A stretch of DNA of 64,000 nucleotides from contig NZ_CP116936.1 of assembly GCF_028475105.1 (NCBI RefSeq), positions 682,001 through 746,000 on the forward strand, in the 5' to 3' direction. Under the pieces are notes generated by a model that saw nothing but the letters and a program-made list of their open reading frames with translations, ran no database searches and had not been told where the DNA came from. The position numbers and the translations under genes were made by a program. Origin of the DNA: Micromonospora sp. LH3U1. GTDB taxonomy: Bacteria > Actinomycetota > Actinomycetes > Mycobacteriales > Micromonosporaceae. Of the stretch, positions 51,707 through 59,680 are shown one piece after another (position 1 is the first letter of the stretch; the number at the start of each line of letters is the position of its first letter).

Positions 51707-51861
51707 GCCCGCCTCCTGAGATTCCGCGCCGTCGCCGCCGCGTCGGCCGAGCCCGACGCTAGTCGGTCGTCGGAGCGGAACTCCGCGCGGGCGTCGGCAC
51801 AGATCGTGATCGGGCGGGTGGCGGGGTCGCTCCTGGCCGGCTGTCATGCCACGATCAGTAC

Positions 51862-52479
51862 ATGGGTCAGCTTCTGCTCCTCCTGGTCGTGGCGTTGACC
51901 GTCGCGGCGGTGATATTCGGCGTGACGGTGCTGGTCAGCGGCCGTGATCCCGGCCTGGTGCCCGCCGAGCCGGATTCGCAGGCCGTGGCGTTGCCGGGCA
52001 CTCGGCCGTTGCGCGAATCCGATGTGGGGGCGGTCCGTTTCGACACCGGGTTGCGCGGGTACCGGATGGCTCAGGTCGATCAGGCGATGCGCCGCGCCGC
52101 CTACGACATCGGCTACAAGTCCGAGCTGATCGACGTACTGGAGTCGGAGGTCATCGCGTTGCGTGAGGGGCGCACCGACGACGCGGACCTGCTGCGTCAG
52201 GCCCGTGAGCAGTCCGCCAGCAAGGCGACGAACGCCGACGCGGCGGAGCCGGGCCTGGATGGGCCGCTGACTGACGACGCGGGCGTCGGAGCGGCGCCCG
52301 TCGGGTCGACCACCGCAGGCCCGCTGCCCGCCGCCACCTCATCCCCGGCGGACTCCGACGGCGTGGCACCGGCCGTGGCGCCAGCCGATGACGAGCCGGC
52401 CGACGGTGAGCAGACCGACGACGCGCCCGCCGACGGCACCGGGAAGCACGACGCGGTGGTTCGGTCGGAGTCGGCGTGA
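51862..52479 (+). CDS. DivIVA-domain membrane protein
   Basis: The 205-residue protein has an N-terminal membrane segment (LLLLLVVALTVAAVIFGVTVLVSG) and a DivIVA-like segment (VGAVRFDTGLRGYRMAQVDQAMRRAAYDIGYKSEL, about 51-85) with short coiled-coil character. A long acidic Ala/Asp/Pro tail follows. It corresponds in position and layout to the small DivIVA-domain gene between folP2/gpgS and tag in mycobacteria. A role in polar growth or envelope organisation is inferred. Its stop overlaps the next GTG by 4 bases. Confidence 0.82.
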   Translation: MGQLLLLLVVALTVAAVIFGVTVLVSGRDPGLVPAEPDSQAVALPGTRPLRESDVGAVRFDTGLRGYRMAQVDQAMRRAAYDIGYKSELIDVLESEVIALREGRTDDADLLRQAREQSASKATNADAAEPGLDGPLTDDAGVGAAPVGSTTAGPLPAATSSPADSDGVAPAVAPADDEPADGEQTDDAPADGTGKHDAVVRSESA

Positions 52480-52973
52480 CCGACCCGGAGGGCGCTGACG
52501 ATCTTCGGCAGGCAGCCCGACCCGGTGCCGGTGAGGTGACCGCCACGGTGATCGTCGACGCCCCGGCGGAGCGGGTCTTCGCCGCGTTGCTCGCCTGGGA
52601 GCGTCAGTCCGACTGGATCCCGTTCACCCGCGTCCGGGTGGTCGAGGGCGACGGGCGCGAGGGCAGCCGGATCGAGGCGGTCACCGCGCTCGGCCGGGCG
52701 ACGCTGCGCGACGAGATGCAGGTGGTCCGGGTCGACGAGCCGTACGAGATCGCCGTGGTGCACCACGGCCAGTTGCTGCGCGGCCCGGGCGTGCTGCGCT
52801 GCACCCAGCTGGGCCGGGACCGCACCCAGGTCGTCTGGCACGAGTGGTTCCACCTGCCGGGTGGCCGGGCCGGTCGACTGGCGTGGCCGTTGCTCTGGCC
52901 CGGTTCCAAGCTCGGTCTCACCCAGGCGCTGAAGAGGTTCGCCCGTCTGGTCGAGCAGGGCCGGCTGCCCTGA
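52476..52973 (+). CDS. SRPBCC-superfamily protein (polyketide cyclase/dehydrase-like)
   Basis: The 165-residue START/Bet v1-like fold protein has VTATVIVDAPAERVFAALLAWERQSDWIPFTRV at the start, then internal beta strands (LRDEMQVVRVDEPYEIAVVH) and the C-terminal helix GLTQALKRFARLVEQG. SRPBCC proteins bind hydrophobic ligands; no catalytic residue can be named. It is coupled to the DivIVA gene by a GTGA overlap. Its last 56 bases overlap the convergent hydroxylase gene. Confidence 0.85.
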   Translation: MTDPEGADDLRQAARPGAGEVTATVIVDAPAERVFAALLAWERQSDWIPFTRVRVVEGDGREGSRIEAVTALGRATLRDEMQVVRVDEPYEIAVVHHGQLLRGPGVLRCTQLGRDRTQVVWHEWFHLPGGRAGRLAWPLLWPGSKLGLTQALKRFARLVEQGRLP

Positions 52974-53811
52974 CCACGCCCGGCGCCGGCTGCCAGCCCG
53001 GCGCTCGGAAGAGATACCCGGCGCGATGCCGCCAGGTCATCGCGGCGCGGAGGTCCCGAGCGATCGAGGCGTACTCGTGGAAGGCCACCCGCACCGGGTT
53101 GTAGCTGCCGACATTCTTGGTCAGGCCGTACACGCACCGCTCCCGCTCCGGCGCGAACGAGCCGAAGAGCCGGTCCCAGACGATCAGGATGCCGCCGAAG
53201 TTGCGATCCAGGTAGCCGCCCTGCGAGGCGTGGTGCACCCGGTGGTGCGACGGCGTGTTGAACACCGCCTCGTACCAGCGCGGCATCTTCTCGATCCGTT
53301 CGGTGTGGATCCAGAACTGGTAGAGCAGGTTGACCGAGCCGCAGAACGCGACGACCGCCGGGTGCACACCGGCCATGATCAGCGGGATGTAGAAGACCCA
53401 ACTGGTCAGGCCGGTCCACGGCTGGCGCAGCGCGGTGGAGAGATTGAAGCGCTGCGACGAGTGGTGCACCACGTGCGAGGCCCAGAGGATCCGGATCACG
53501 TGGTGGCCACGATGGGACCAGTAGTAGAAGAAGTCCTGCGCGAGCAGGATCAGCGGCCAGGTCCACCAGACCTCGGCCACCCGCAACGGGGTGAGCGCGT
53601 AGAGCAACGCGTACGCGGCGGCGATCGGCACCTTCCAGAGCAGGTCGGTGAAGACGCTGCCCAGCCCCATCGCCATGCTGGTCGCGGTGTCGGCGCCGCC
53701 GTAGCCGACCTCGTCGTCGTCGCGGTGCAGCAGGTAGGAGACCCGCTCCAGCACGACGAGCAGCACGAAGGCCGGGATCGACCAGGCGATGACGTCCGGG
53801 AACTCCTTCAT
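52918..53811 (-). CDS. Sterol desaturase/fatty acid hydroxylase family membrane protein
   Basis: The 297-residue integral membrane di-iron protein has the three histidine clusters: FYYWSHRGHH, ASHVVHHSSQRFN and PSHHRVHHAS. Several hydrophobic segments precede and separate them. Members hydroxylate or desaturate lipids such as fatty acids, carotenoids or hopanoid-type sterol analogues. GGAGG lies 7 bases before ATG 53811; the frame is open to 53883. It reads opposite to its neighbours and interrupts the DivIVA-tag order known from mycobacteria, so it may be an insertion. Confidence 0.9.
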   Translation of the reverse strand: MKEFPDVIAWSIPAFVLLVVLERVSYLLHRDDDEVGYGGADTATSMAMGLGSVFTDLLWKVPIAAAYALLYALTPLRVAEVWWTWPLILLAQDFFYYWSHRGHHVIRILWASHVVHHSSQRFNLSTALRQPWTGLTSWVFYIPLIMAGVHPAVVAFCGSVNLLYQFWIHTERIEKMPRWYEAVFNTPSHHRVHHASQGGYLDRNFGGILIVWDRLFGSFAPERERCVYGLTKNVGSYNPVRVAFHEYASIARDLRAAMTWRHRAGYLFRAPGWQPAPGVVRAAGPARPDGRTSSAPG

Positions 53812-53948
53812 CGCGCGGCCTCCGCTCGCCGTCGCCGGCCGGGGCGCACCGCTGGGTGACCCCGACCTACCGGTCGGTAACAAGCACCATAGGCAGCCGG
53901 AGGGCCGGTGGCAATGGGCTGTCGGTGCGATGCCCTAGCGTGTACGAG

Positions 53949-54530
53949 GTGACTGACCTGGTGATCGGTGCCGATGGGCTTGCTCGCTGCGCCTGGGGGT
54001 CGAGCACCCCCGACTACGCGGTCTACCACGACACCGAGTGGGGGCGGCCCCTGCACGGCGACGACGCGCTCTACGAGCGGATGACGCTGGAGGCGTTCCA
54101 GTCCGGGTTGTCCTGGCTGACCATCCTGCGCAAACGCCCGGCGTTCCGGCTGGCCTTCGACGAGTTCCACATCCCCACCGTCGCCGCGTACGGCGAAGCC
54201 GACGTGACCCGGCTGCTCGCCGACGCGGGCATCGTCCGCAACCGGGCCAAGATCGAGGCGGCGATCGCCAACGCCCGCGCCGCACTGGAGCTGCCGGACG
54301 GGTTGTCCGCGCTGCTCTGGTCCTTCGCGCCGGAGCCCCGGCCGGCCCGACTCGCCTCGTTCGCCGAGCTCGCGCCGATCACCCCCGAGTCGACGGCGAT
54401 GGCCAAGGCACTCAAGAAGCGCGGCTTCCGATTCGTCGGCCCGACCACCGCGTACGCGCTGATGCAGGCCACCGGCATGGTCGACGATCACATCGTCGGC
54501 TGTCACGTCACGCTCCCACCGGCGACATGA
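53949..54530 (+). CDS. tag: DNA-3-methyladenine glycosylase I
   Basis: The 193-residue Tag protein has the N-terminal zinc-site cysteine in ARCAWGSSTPDYAVYHDTEWGRP, followed by LYERMTLEAFQSGLSWLTILRKRPAFR and the C-terminal zinc residues in MVDDHIVGCH. It removes 3-methyladenine from alkylated DNA. GTG 53949 matches the family start; no strong ribosome site is seen, and a TAGCGT a few bases upstream suggests a leaderless transcript. Confidence 0.94.
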   Translation: MTDLVIGADGLARCAWGSSTPDYAVYHDTEWGRPLHGDDALYERMTLEAFQSGLSWLTILRKRPAFRLAFDEFHIPTVAAYGEADVTRLLADAGIVRNRAKIEAAIANARAALELPDGLSALLWSFAPEPRPARLASFAELAPITPESTAMAKALKKRGFRFVGPTTAYALMQATGMVDDHIVGCHVTLPPAT

Positions 54531-54543
54531 TGGGATAGCAGGC

Positions 54544-55167
54544 ATGACGACCGAGACCGCGCACCGGGCCGGTGGGTCCGGCCGCGCCGACGGGGTGGGC
54601 ACCTGGGCCGTGCTGCTGCCAGCCGAGCGGTACGAGGCCGAGCGGCTCGTCCACCACGACACGTTGGAGCTGACCGGTCTGGCCGACGTCGCCCGGCCGG
54701 GGCCGGGAGACCAGGTGGCGGTGCTGGTCGACGCGCCACCGCGGCTGGTGGCTCTCGGCCGGGTCAGCGCGCCGGGTCAGCGCCACCGGGACGACCCGGA
54801 CGACCCCCAGTCCCCGGTCGAGCCGGAGGCGCTCGTCGTGGCGTACACCCGGCGGGCCTTCGACGAGCCGGTGCCGGCCGACCTGCTGACGCTCGACGGC
54901 CCGGTCACCGCGCTGGAGCCGGCGGCCTTCCGGGCGCTGGCCGACCAGCTCGGTCCGCCCCCGACGCGGCGCACCTGGCTGGTCAGCCTCGACCTGCCGA
55001 TCGAGGCCGGCACACCGGCCGAGGCGGTCCGGCTGTTCTGGTCGTACGTGCAGGAGTTGGGCCCGCGTGAGCTGCCCACCTTCGTCTCGCCGTCCGGCGA
55101 CGAGCTGGCCATGCAGGCGTTCGTGCTGGGCGCCGAGGCCAACCAGGACCCGGAAGAGGACGACTAG
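54544..55167 (+). CDS. Hypothetical protein (207 aa)
   Basis: The 207-residue acidic protein is coded 13 bases after tag. It contains TWAVLLPAERYEAERLVHHDTLELTGLADVARPGPGDQVAVLVDAPPRLVALGRV, which looks like a small beta-barrel domain of the EVE/PUA-like kind, then a second part with TRRTWLVSLDLPIEAGTPAEAVRLFWSYVQELG and an acidic C-terminus. No catalytic motif is seen. Codon use is normal for this genome. Co-transcription with tag is likely from the spacing. Confidence 0.75.
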   Translation: MTTETAHRAGGSGRADGVGTWAVLLPAERYEAERLVHHDTLELTGLADVARPGPGDQVAVLVDAPPRLVALGRVSAPGQRHRDDPDDPQSPVEPEALVVAYTRRAFDEPVPADLLTLDGPVTALEPAAFRALADQLGPPPTRRTWLVSLDLPIEAGTPAEAVRLFWSYVQELGPRELPTFVSPSGDELAMQAFVLGAEANQDPEEDD

Positions 55168-55176
55168 GCGCGCCGT

Positions 55177-55968
55177 TCAGCGTCCCTCGAAGACCGGTTT
55201 CTGCTTGCCGACGAAGGCGAGCGTGGCCGCCCGGTGGTCAGCGGTGGCACCGCAGATCGCCTGGGCCTGCGCCTCGGCCGCGAGGGCGTCAGCGAGGGTG
55301 CCGGCGTCGGCGATGGAGAGCTGCCGCTTGATCGCCCCGTACGCGACGGTCGGGCCGGCGGCGAGGCGGGCGGCCAACTCCTGGGCGGCCGGCAACACCT
55401 GCTCGTCGTCGTCCGTGATCCGGTTGAGCAGGCCCAACCGGCAGGCCTCCTCGGCGCGGACCGGCTCGGCCAGCATCAGCAGTTCCACCGCCTTGGCGTG
55501 GCCGACCAGCCGGGGCAACGTCCAGGAGGCGCCGGTGTCGGCGGCGAGGCCGACCTTGGCGAAGGCCATCAGGAAACTGGTGGTCGGGCCGCCGATGCGG
55601 ATGTCGGCGAGGAACGCCAGCGACGCGCCCGCCCCGGCGGCCATCCCACGGACCGCGGCGATCACCGGCTTCGGCAGGTTGGCGAGCCGGGCGGCGATCG
55701 GGTTGTAGTGCGCCCGCACGGTGCCCAGGGGGTCACTGGCGGAGTTTTCCAGGGTGGAGACGTGCTCGCGCAGGTCCTGACCGGCGCTGAACGACCCGCC
55801 GGCCCCGGCCAGCACGACCGCGCGGCAGGACCGGTCGGTCTCCAGCTCCGCCAGGGCGTCCCGCAGCGCCTCCTTCAGCGCCACGTCGAGCGCGTTCATC
55901 GCGCTCGGCCGGTTCAGCGTGAGGGTGACGACGGCATCGGTCCGGTCGACCAGCAGCGGCTCGGTCAC
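55177..55968 (-). CDS. Enoyl-CoA hydratase/isomerase, PaaG-like
   Basis: The 263-residue crotonase-fold enzyme has the oxyanion-hole segments GGSFSAGQDLREH and AAVRGMAAGAGASLAFLADIRI, then FLMAFAKVGLAADTGASWTLPRLVG and a C-terminal helix ending in ATLAFVGKQKPVFEGR. The pattern is close to PaaG (epoxyphenylacetyl-CoA isomerase) and its placement 2 bases after a PaaX-type repressor supports an aromatic or phenylacetyl-CoA role, but other paa genes are absent. GTG 55968 has AAGGG about 9 bases upstream. Confidence 0.88.
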   Translation of the reverse strand: MTEPLLVDRTDAVVTLTLNRPSAMNALDVALKEALRDALAELETDRSCRAVVLAGAGGSFSAGQDLREHVSTLENSASDPLGTVRAHYNPIAARLANLPKPVIAAVRGMAAGAGASLAFLADIRIGGPTTSFLMAFAKVGLAADTGASWTLPRLVGHAKAVELLMLAEPVRAEEACRLGLLNRITDDDEQVLPAAQELAARLAAGPTVAYGAIKRQLSIADAGTLADALAAEAQAQAICGATADHRAATLAFVGKQKPVFEGR

Positions 55969-55970
55969 GT

Positions 55971-56789
55971 CTAACGACCCTTCTGTCGGACGATGCGGTT
56001 GCCGGCGTCGACGCACTGTTCGACGTACCGGTCGGCGGCCGGACGCAGGCGGGCCGCGTGCCGGTCGAAGAAACTGGCCGCGGCGGTGCCGGGCCAACGC
56101 TCGGGCAGCAGCGCCGGAGGCAGCTGCGGGTCCCGGAAGAGGAACGTACGCCACGCGTGCACGAGCCGGAACCGGGCCGCGTACGCCTCCTCGTCGCTGC
56201 TGCGCACGGTGACCGCGGCGAGCAGCGGACGCTGGTCCGCGACGAACCGCTCGTAGGCCCGGCCGATCTCGGTGAGGTTCCACGCACGCCGGACCACGCC
56301 CATCGCGCCGGCTGTGCCGGAGAAGTGTGAGGCGTTGAACCGCTCGAACCGGATGCCCGCCTCGGCGAGAAACAGGTCGACGTCCTCGCCGGGGCGGGTG
56401 GCGACCCAGGTCTGCTCGTCGAGCGTGCCGTAGCCGAGGAAGCTCAGGTTGGCGGCGAGCCGCTGCCGGTCCCGTCGGGAGCCCGGGGCCTCCAACACCA
56501 GCAGATCGAACCGGCCGTCCCAGGTGACTCGGCCGGTCCGGTAGATCCGGGCCGCTGCCTCGTCGAGTCGCCGGGCGGCTTTTGGTGTGATCGAATACCC
56601 CGGTCCGGAGACCAACCGGAGTGGCTCGAGCCAGCCCTGACGCACCATCCGGGACACGGCGGTGCGAACGGCTGGCGGTGCGATTCCCAGCGGCGCCAGT
56701 AGCTTGACCAGGGCGGCAACCGGTGCGCGGCCACCCCTCGGACGGAGGTGGTCGCCGTACAGGTCGAAGAGTGCCGACCGTGCCTGCAT
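55971..56789 (-). CDS. PaaX-family transcriptional repressor
   Basis: The 272-residue regulator has an N-terminal winged helix (ALVKLLAPLGIAPPAVRTAVSRMVRQGWL), a central PaaX domain (RFDLLVLEAPGSRRDRQRLAANLSFLGYGTL) and the PaaX C-terminal helical domain with LVHAWRTFLFRDPQLPPALLPERWPG. PaaX responds to phenylacetyl-CoA and represses paa genes. It is the first gene of a two-gene operon with the PaaG-like enzyme and probably controls it. Confidence 0.92.
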   Translation of the reverse strand: MQARSALFDLYGDHLRPRGGRAPVAALVKLLAPLGIAPPAVRTAVSRMVRQGWLEPLRLVSGPGYSITPKAARRLDEAAARIYRTGRVTWDGRFDLLVLEAPGSRRDRQRLAANLSFLGYGTLDEQTWVATRPGEDVDLFLAEAGIRFERFNASHFSGTAGAMGVVRRAWNLTEIGRAYERFVADQRPLLAAVTVRSSDEEAYAARFRLVHAWRTFLFRDPQLPPALLPERWPGTAAASFFDRHAARLRPAADRYVEQCVDAGNRIVRQKGR

Positions 56790-56978
56790 GACCGCACATT
56801 GTGACAGGCCTTCTCAAGATAAGCTAGATGCTGTTACATCAATGCTGCTCCGGTTTGGGTCCGGCGGTGTTCATCAGGGAAAATCGTTGGTCGACACCCC
56901 CGCGACCGTTGCGGGTGGTCGTGAGAAGTGGCTGTGGGGCAACCCACCGACCCTGGTGTAGGTCTGAGGGGAGACAAC

Positions 56979-57146
56979 ATGGCGGCGATGAAGCCGCGGA
57001 CTGGCGACGGTCCGCTGGAAGTCACCAAGGAGGGTCGGGGCATCGTTATGCGAGTCCCGCTGGAGGGCGGTGGCCGGCTCGTCGTCGAGATGACTCCCGA
57101 CGAGGCCAACGCACTCGGTGACGCGTTGAAGGCAGCGGCCGGCTGA
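56979..57146 (+). CDS. DUF3117 small protein
   Basis: This 55-residue protein contains MKPRTGDGPLEVTKEGRGI, then VPLEGGGRLVVEMTPDEANAL and GDALKAAAG. It is the highly conserved actinobacterial DUF3117 family, found in the same neighbourhood (near tag) in mycobacteria. GGGGAG lies 5-7 bases before ATG 56979. Function is unknown; size and conservation suggest a binding or regulatory protein. Two strong hairpins follow directly. Confidence 0.9.
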   Translation: MAAMKPRTGDGPLEVTKEGRGIVMRVPLEGGGRLVVEMTPDEANALGDALKAAAG

Positions 57147-57157
57147 GTAAGGAGTGG

Positions 57158-57181
57158 TCCGGGCGGTTGACACCGCCCGGA
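57158..57181 (+). terminator. First hairpin terminator after DUF3117 gene
   Basis: A perfect 10-bp stem TCCGGGCGGT/ACCGCCCGGA with a 4-base loop lies 11 bases after the stop. Confidence 0.75.
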
Positions 57182-57192
57182 GCGTTCATCGG

Positions 57193-57228
57193 ACCCTGAG
57201 CCACCGGGAATCGCCGGTGGCTCAGGGT
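57193..57228 (+). terminator. Second hairpin terminator, tandem with the first
   Basis: A perfect 15-bp stem ACCCTGAGCCACCGG with its complement (57193-57207 and 57214-57228) around a 6-base GAATCG loop, 11 bases after the first hairpin. Together they isolate the small gene from pepA. Confidence 0.75.
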
Positions 57229-57294
57229 CTTCATCGGTGCGGGCAGGCCGGCCCGGTCCCGCTCCGCGACGCTTTCCTGGAGGTACGGTTCCGC

Positions 57295-58791
57295 GTGCTC
57301 GCTATCCGCCTGATCACCGAGCCTGACCGGCTCGACGTCCTCGTCCTGCCTGTCCGTCCCGCCGATCAGGCAGCGGGAGGTGACACCTCGGCCGAGCCCA
57401 TGTCGGCCGCCGTGGCGCCCCCGGACGGCACAGCCGACGAGGCCGCCGCCCTGGTGCCGGCGGCCCGACTGACCGGCCGAGCCGGCGAGATCCACACCCA
57501 GCTGCGCCCCGGGCGTACCCCCGGCCGGCTGCTGCTGCTCGGCATCGGTGACGGCGACGAGGCGGCCTGGCGGACGGCTGGCGCGGCACTGGCCCGCTCC
57601 GCCGCCGATGAGACGCATATCACCATTGGGCTGCCGGCCGAGGTGACGTTGGCCGCAGTCCGTGGGTTGACCGAAGGGCTGCTGCTCGCCCCGTACCGGT
57701 TCCGGCTGGCCCAGGCCGGCGACCCACCAGCTCTGAGCAACGTCGATCTGCTGCTCGCGGATCCGACCGCGTACGAGGCCACGGTGGCCACGGCCCGGAC
57801 CACCGCGGCGATGACCCATCTCGCCCGTGACCTGACCAACACCCCCTCGTCGGTGAAGACCCCGCAGTGGTTCGCCGACCAGGTGGCCTCCGCCTCCGCC
57901 GACCTGCCGGACCTGCGACTGCGGGTCCGTGGCCCGGCCGAGCTGGCCGCCGAGGGCTTCGGCGGGATCCTCGCCGTGGGCGGTGGCTCGGCCAGCGGCC
58001 CCCGGCTCGTCGAGCTGGACTGGCACCCGGCCGACGCGCGCACGCACGTGGTGCTGATCGGCAAGGGCATCACCTTCGACACCGGCGGCATCTCGATCAA
58101 GCCGGTGCCGGCGATGAAGCTGATGCGCAAGGACATGGCCGGCGGGGCCGCGGTCGTCGCCGCCACCCTCGGCGCCGCCGCGCTGCGCCTGCCGGTCCGG
58201 GTCACCACGCTGGTCCCGCTCGCCGAGAACATGGTCAGCGGCTCGGCGTTCCGCCCCGGCGACGTCGTCCGGCACTACGGCGGCACGACCAGCGAGACGA
58301 CCAACTCCGACGCCGAGGGCCGACTGGTCCTCGCCGACGCACTGGCGTACGCGGTGCAGCAGCTCAAGCCTGACGTGCTGCTCGACCTGGCCACCCTCAC
58401 CGGCGCCAACGCCGTGGCGCTGGGCAAGCGCACCGCCGCCCTGTACAGCGAGAACGACCAGTTGGCCGCCGACGTGCAGGCCGCGGTCGAGGCGGCTGGC
58501 GAGTCGGCGTGGCGGATGCCGCTGCACAACGACTACGTCGAGTACCTGGGCAGCGAGATCGCCGACCTCTACAGCGCGCCGGCACAGGGCGCCGGCTCGG
58601 TGACGGCCGCGCTCTTCCTACGCGAGTTCACCGGCGAACTACGGGACCGCTGGCTGCACCTGGACATGTCGGCACCATCCTGGGCCGACGGGGACCACGC
58701 CGAGGTCAGCCGCGGCGCCACCGGCTGGGGCGTCCGGTCGTTGCTGCGCTGGCTGGCCAGCGTCGACCAGCACCTGCGCCGCTCTGAGTGA
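57295..58791 (+). CDS. pepA: Leucyl aminopeptidase (M17 family)
   Basis: The 498-residue protein has the M17 N-terminal domain and a C-terminal metallopeptidase domain with VLIGKGITFDTGGISIKP (metal and catalytic Lys), RKDMAGGAAVVA and the signature NSDAEGRLVLADAL, where the usual NTDAEGRL carries T-to-S. It removes N-terminal residues from peptides as a hexamer with two metal ions. GTG 57295 is listed, GGAGG being 11 bases upstream; no closer start is apparent. It converges with the methyltransferase gene after only 3 bases. Confidence 0.94.
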   Translation: MLAIRLITEPDRLDVLVLPVRPADQAAGGDTSAEPMSAAVAPPDGTADEAAALVPAARLTGRAGEIHTQLRPGRTPGRLLLLGIGDGDEAAWRTAGAALARSAADETHITIGLPAEVTLAAVRGLTEGLLLAPYRFRLAQAGDPPALSNVDLLLADPTAYEATVATARTTAAMTHLARDLTNTPSSVKTPQWFADQVASASADLPDLRLRVRGPAELAAEGFGGILAVGGGSASGPRLVELDWHPADARTHVVLIGKGITFDTGGISIKPVPAMKLMRKDMAGGAAVVAATLGAAALRLPVRVTTLVPLAENMVSGSAFRPGDVVRHYGGTTSETTNSDAEGRLVLADALAYAVQQLKPDVLLDLATLTGANAVALGKRTAALYSENDQLAADVQAAVEAAGESAWRMPLHNDYVEYLGSEIADLYSAPAQGAGSVTAALFLREFTGELRDRWLHLDMSAPSWADGDHAEVSRGATGWGVRSLLRWLASVDQHLRRSE

Positions 58792-58794
58792 GGG

Positions 58795-59490
58795 TCAGCA
58801 CTTCACCGCGGCGAGCACCCCGTGCCCGACCGGAAGCAGCGCGGGGATCCAGTGCTCCGACTCCCGGACCGCCTTGATCGTCTCGCGGACCGTCACCGTC
58901 TCCGCGTCCCGGGCGGCCGGGTCGCCGATCCGGCCGCCGGCCAGCACGCCGTTGAGCGCGAGCACGCCCCCCGGCCGCAACAGCCGCAGCGCCGCCTCCA
59001 CGCAGGCATGGAAGCCGGTCGCCTCCGCGTCCACGAACACCAGGTCGTACGCGCCGTCGGCGAGCCGGGGCAGCACATCGAGCGCGCGGCCGGTGATGAT
59101 CCGCGTGCGACCGGCCGCGAAGCCCGCCTCGGCGAAGATCCGCCGCGCGATCCGCTGGTGCTCCACCTCCACGTCGATGGTGGTGAGTACGCCATCGGCG
59201 CGCATGCCGCGCAGCAACCAGACCCCGCTCACGCCGGTCCCGGTGCCGATCTCCACCACCGCGCGGGCGTTTCCGGCCGCGGCCAGCAGCCGCAGGGCCG
59301 CTCCCGCGCCGGGGGTGACCGCGTCGAGGCCCACCTCATGGGCCAGGCTGCGGGCAGTGCGCAGGACGAGATCCTCGGTGACGTACGACTCGGCGAACTG
59401 CTGAGCCTGGGCCGTCGAACTGTCGGAACCGGCGACCGTGGCGATGAGGCACCTCCGGGGGCGGTGCGTGGTGCGGGGGCGGGTTGGCAC
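58795..59490 (-). CDS. SAM-dependent O-methyltransferase (CmoMT/Rv1220c-like)
   Basis: This class-I methyltransferase of the catechol/caffeoyl-CoA O-methyltransferase type has SAM motif I VVEIGTGTGVSGVWLLRGM, motif II-like VLTTIDVEVEHQRIA and YDLVFVDAEATGFHACVEAALRLLRPGGVLALNG. Mycobacteria carry an equivalent just before sigE. The start is uncertain: GTG 59490 is the nearest standard codon but gives a very basic 15-residue lead without a ribosome site. GGAGG is spaced perfectly (6 bases) before an ATC at 59445, where the natural protein seems to begin. Confidence 0.85.
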   Translation of the reverse strand: MPTRPRTTHRPRRCLIATVAGSDSSTAQAQQFAESYVTEDLVLRTARSLAHEVGLDAVTPGAGAALRLLAAAGNARAVVEIGTGTGVSGVWLLRGMRADGVLTTIDVEVEHQRIARRIFAEAGFAAGRTRIITGRALDVLPRLADGAYDLVFVDAEATGFHACVEAALRLLRPGGVLALNGVLAGGRIGDPAARDAETVTVRETIKAVRESEHWIPALLPVGHGVLAAVKC

Positions 59491-59680
59491 TGTGAGCGTA
59501 GAGGCGACCGCCGGAGGGCGCAGCCGCGCCTCCGTCCCATCGCGATCACCGGGGGCAACCGCTGACTCCACCGCGCGCATCCGTGCAATCCTGGAAGCGG
59601 TATCCCGTCAGCCTCGACCGCGCCGATTCGTGGCCGGGTGGCGCGGCGCGGGATCCGGGGACGGACTGGGAGGCACCGAC

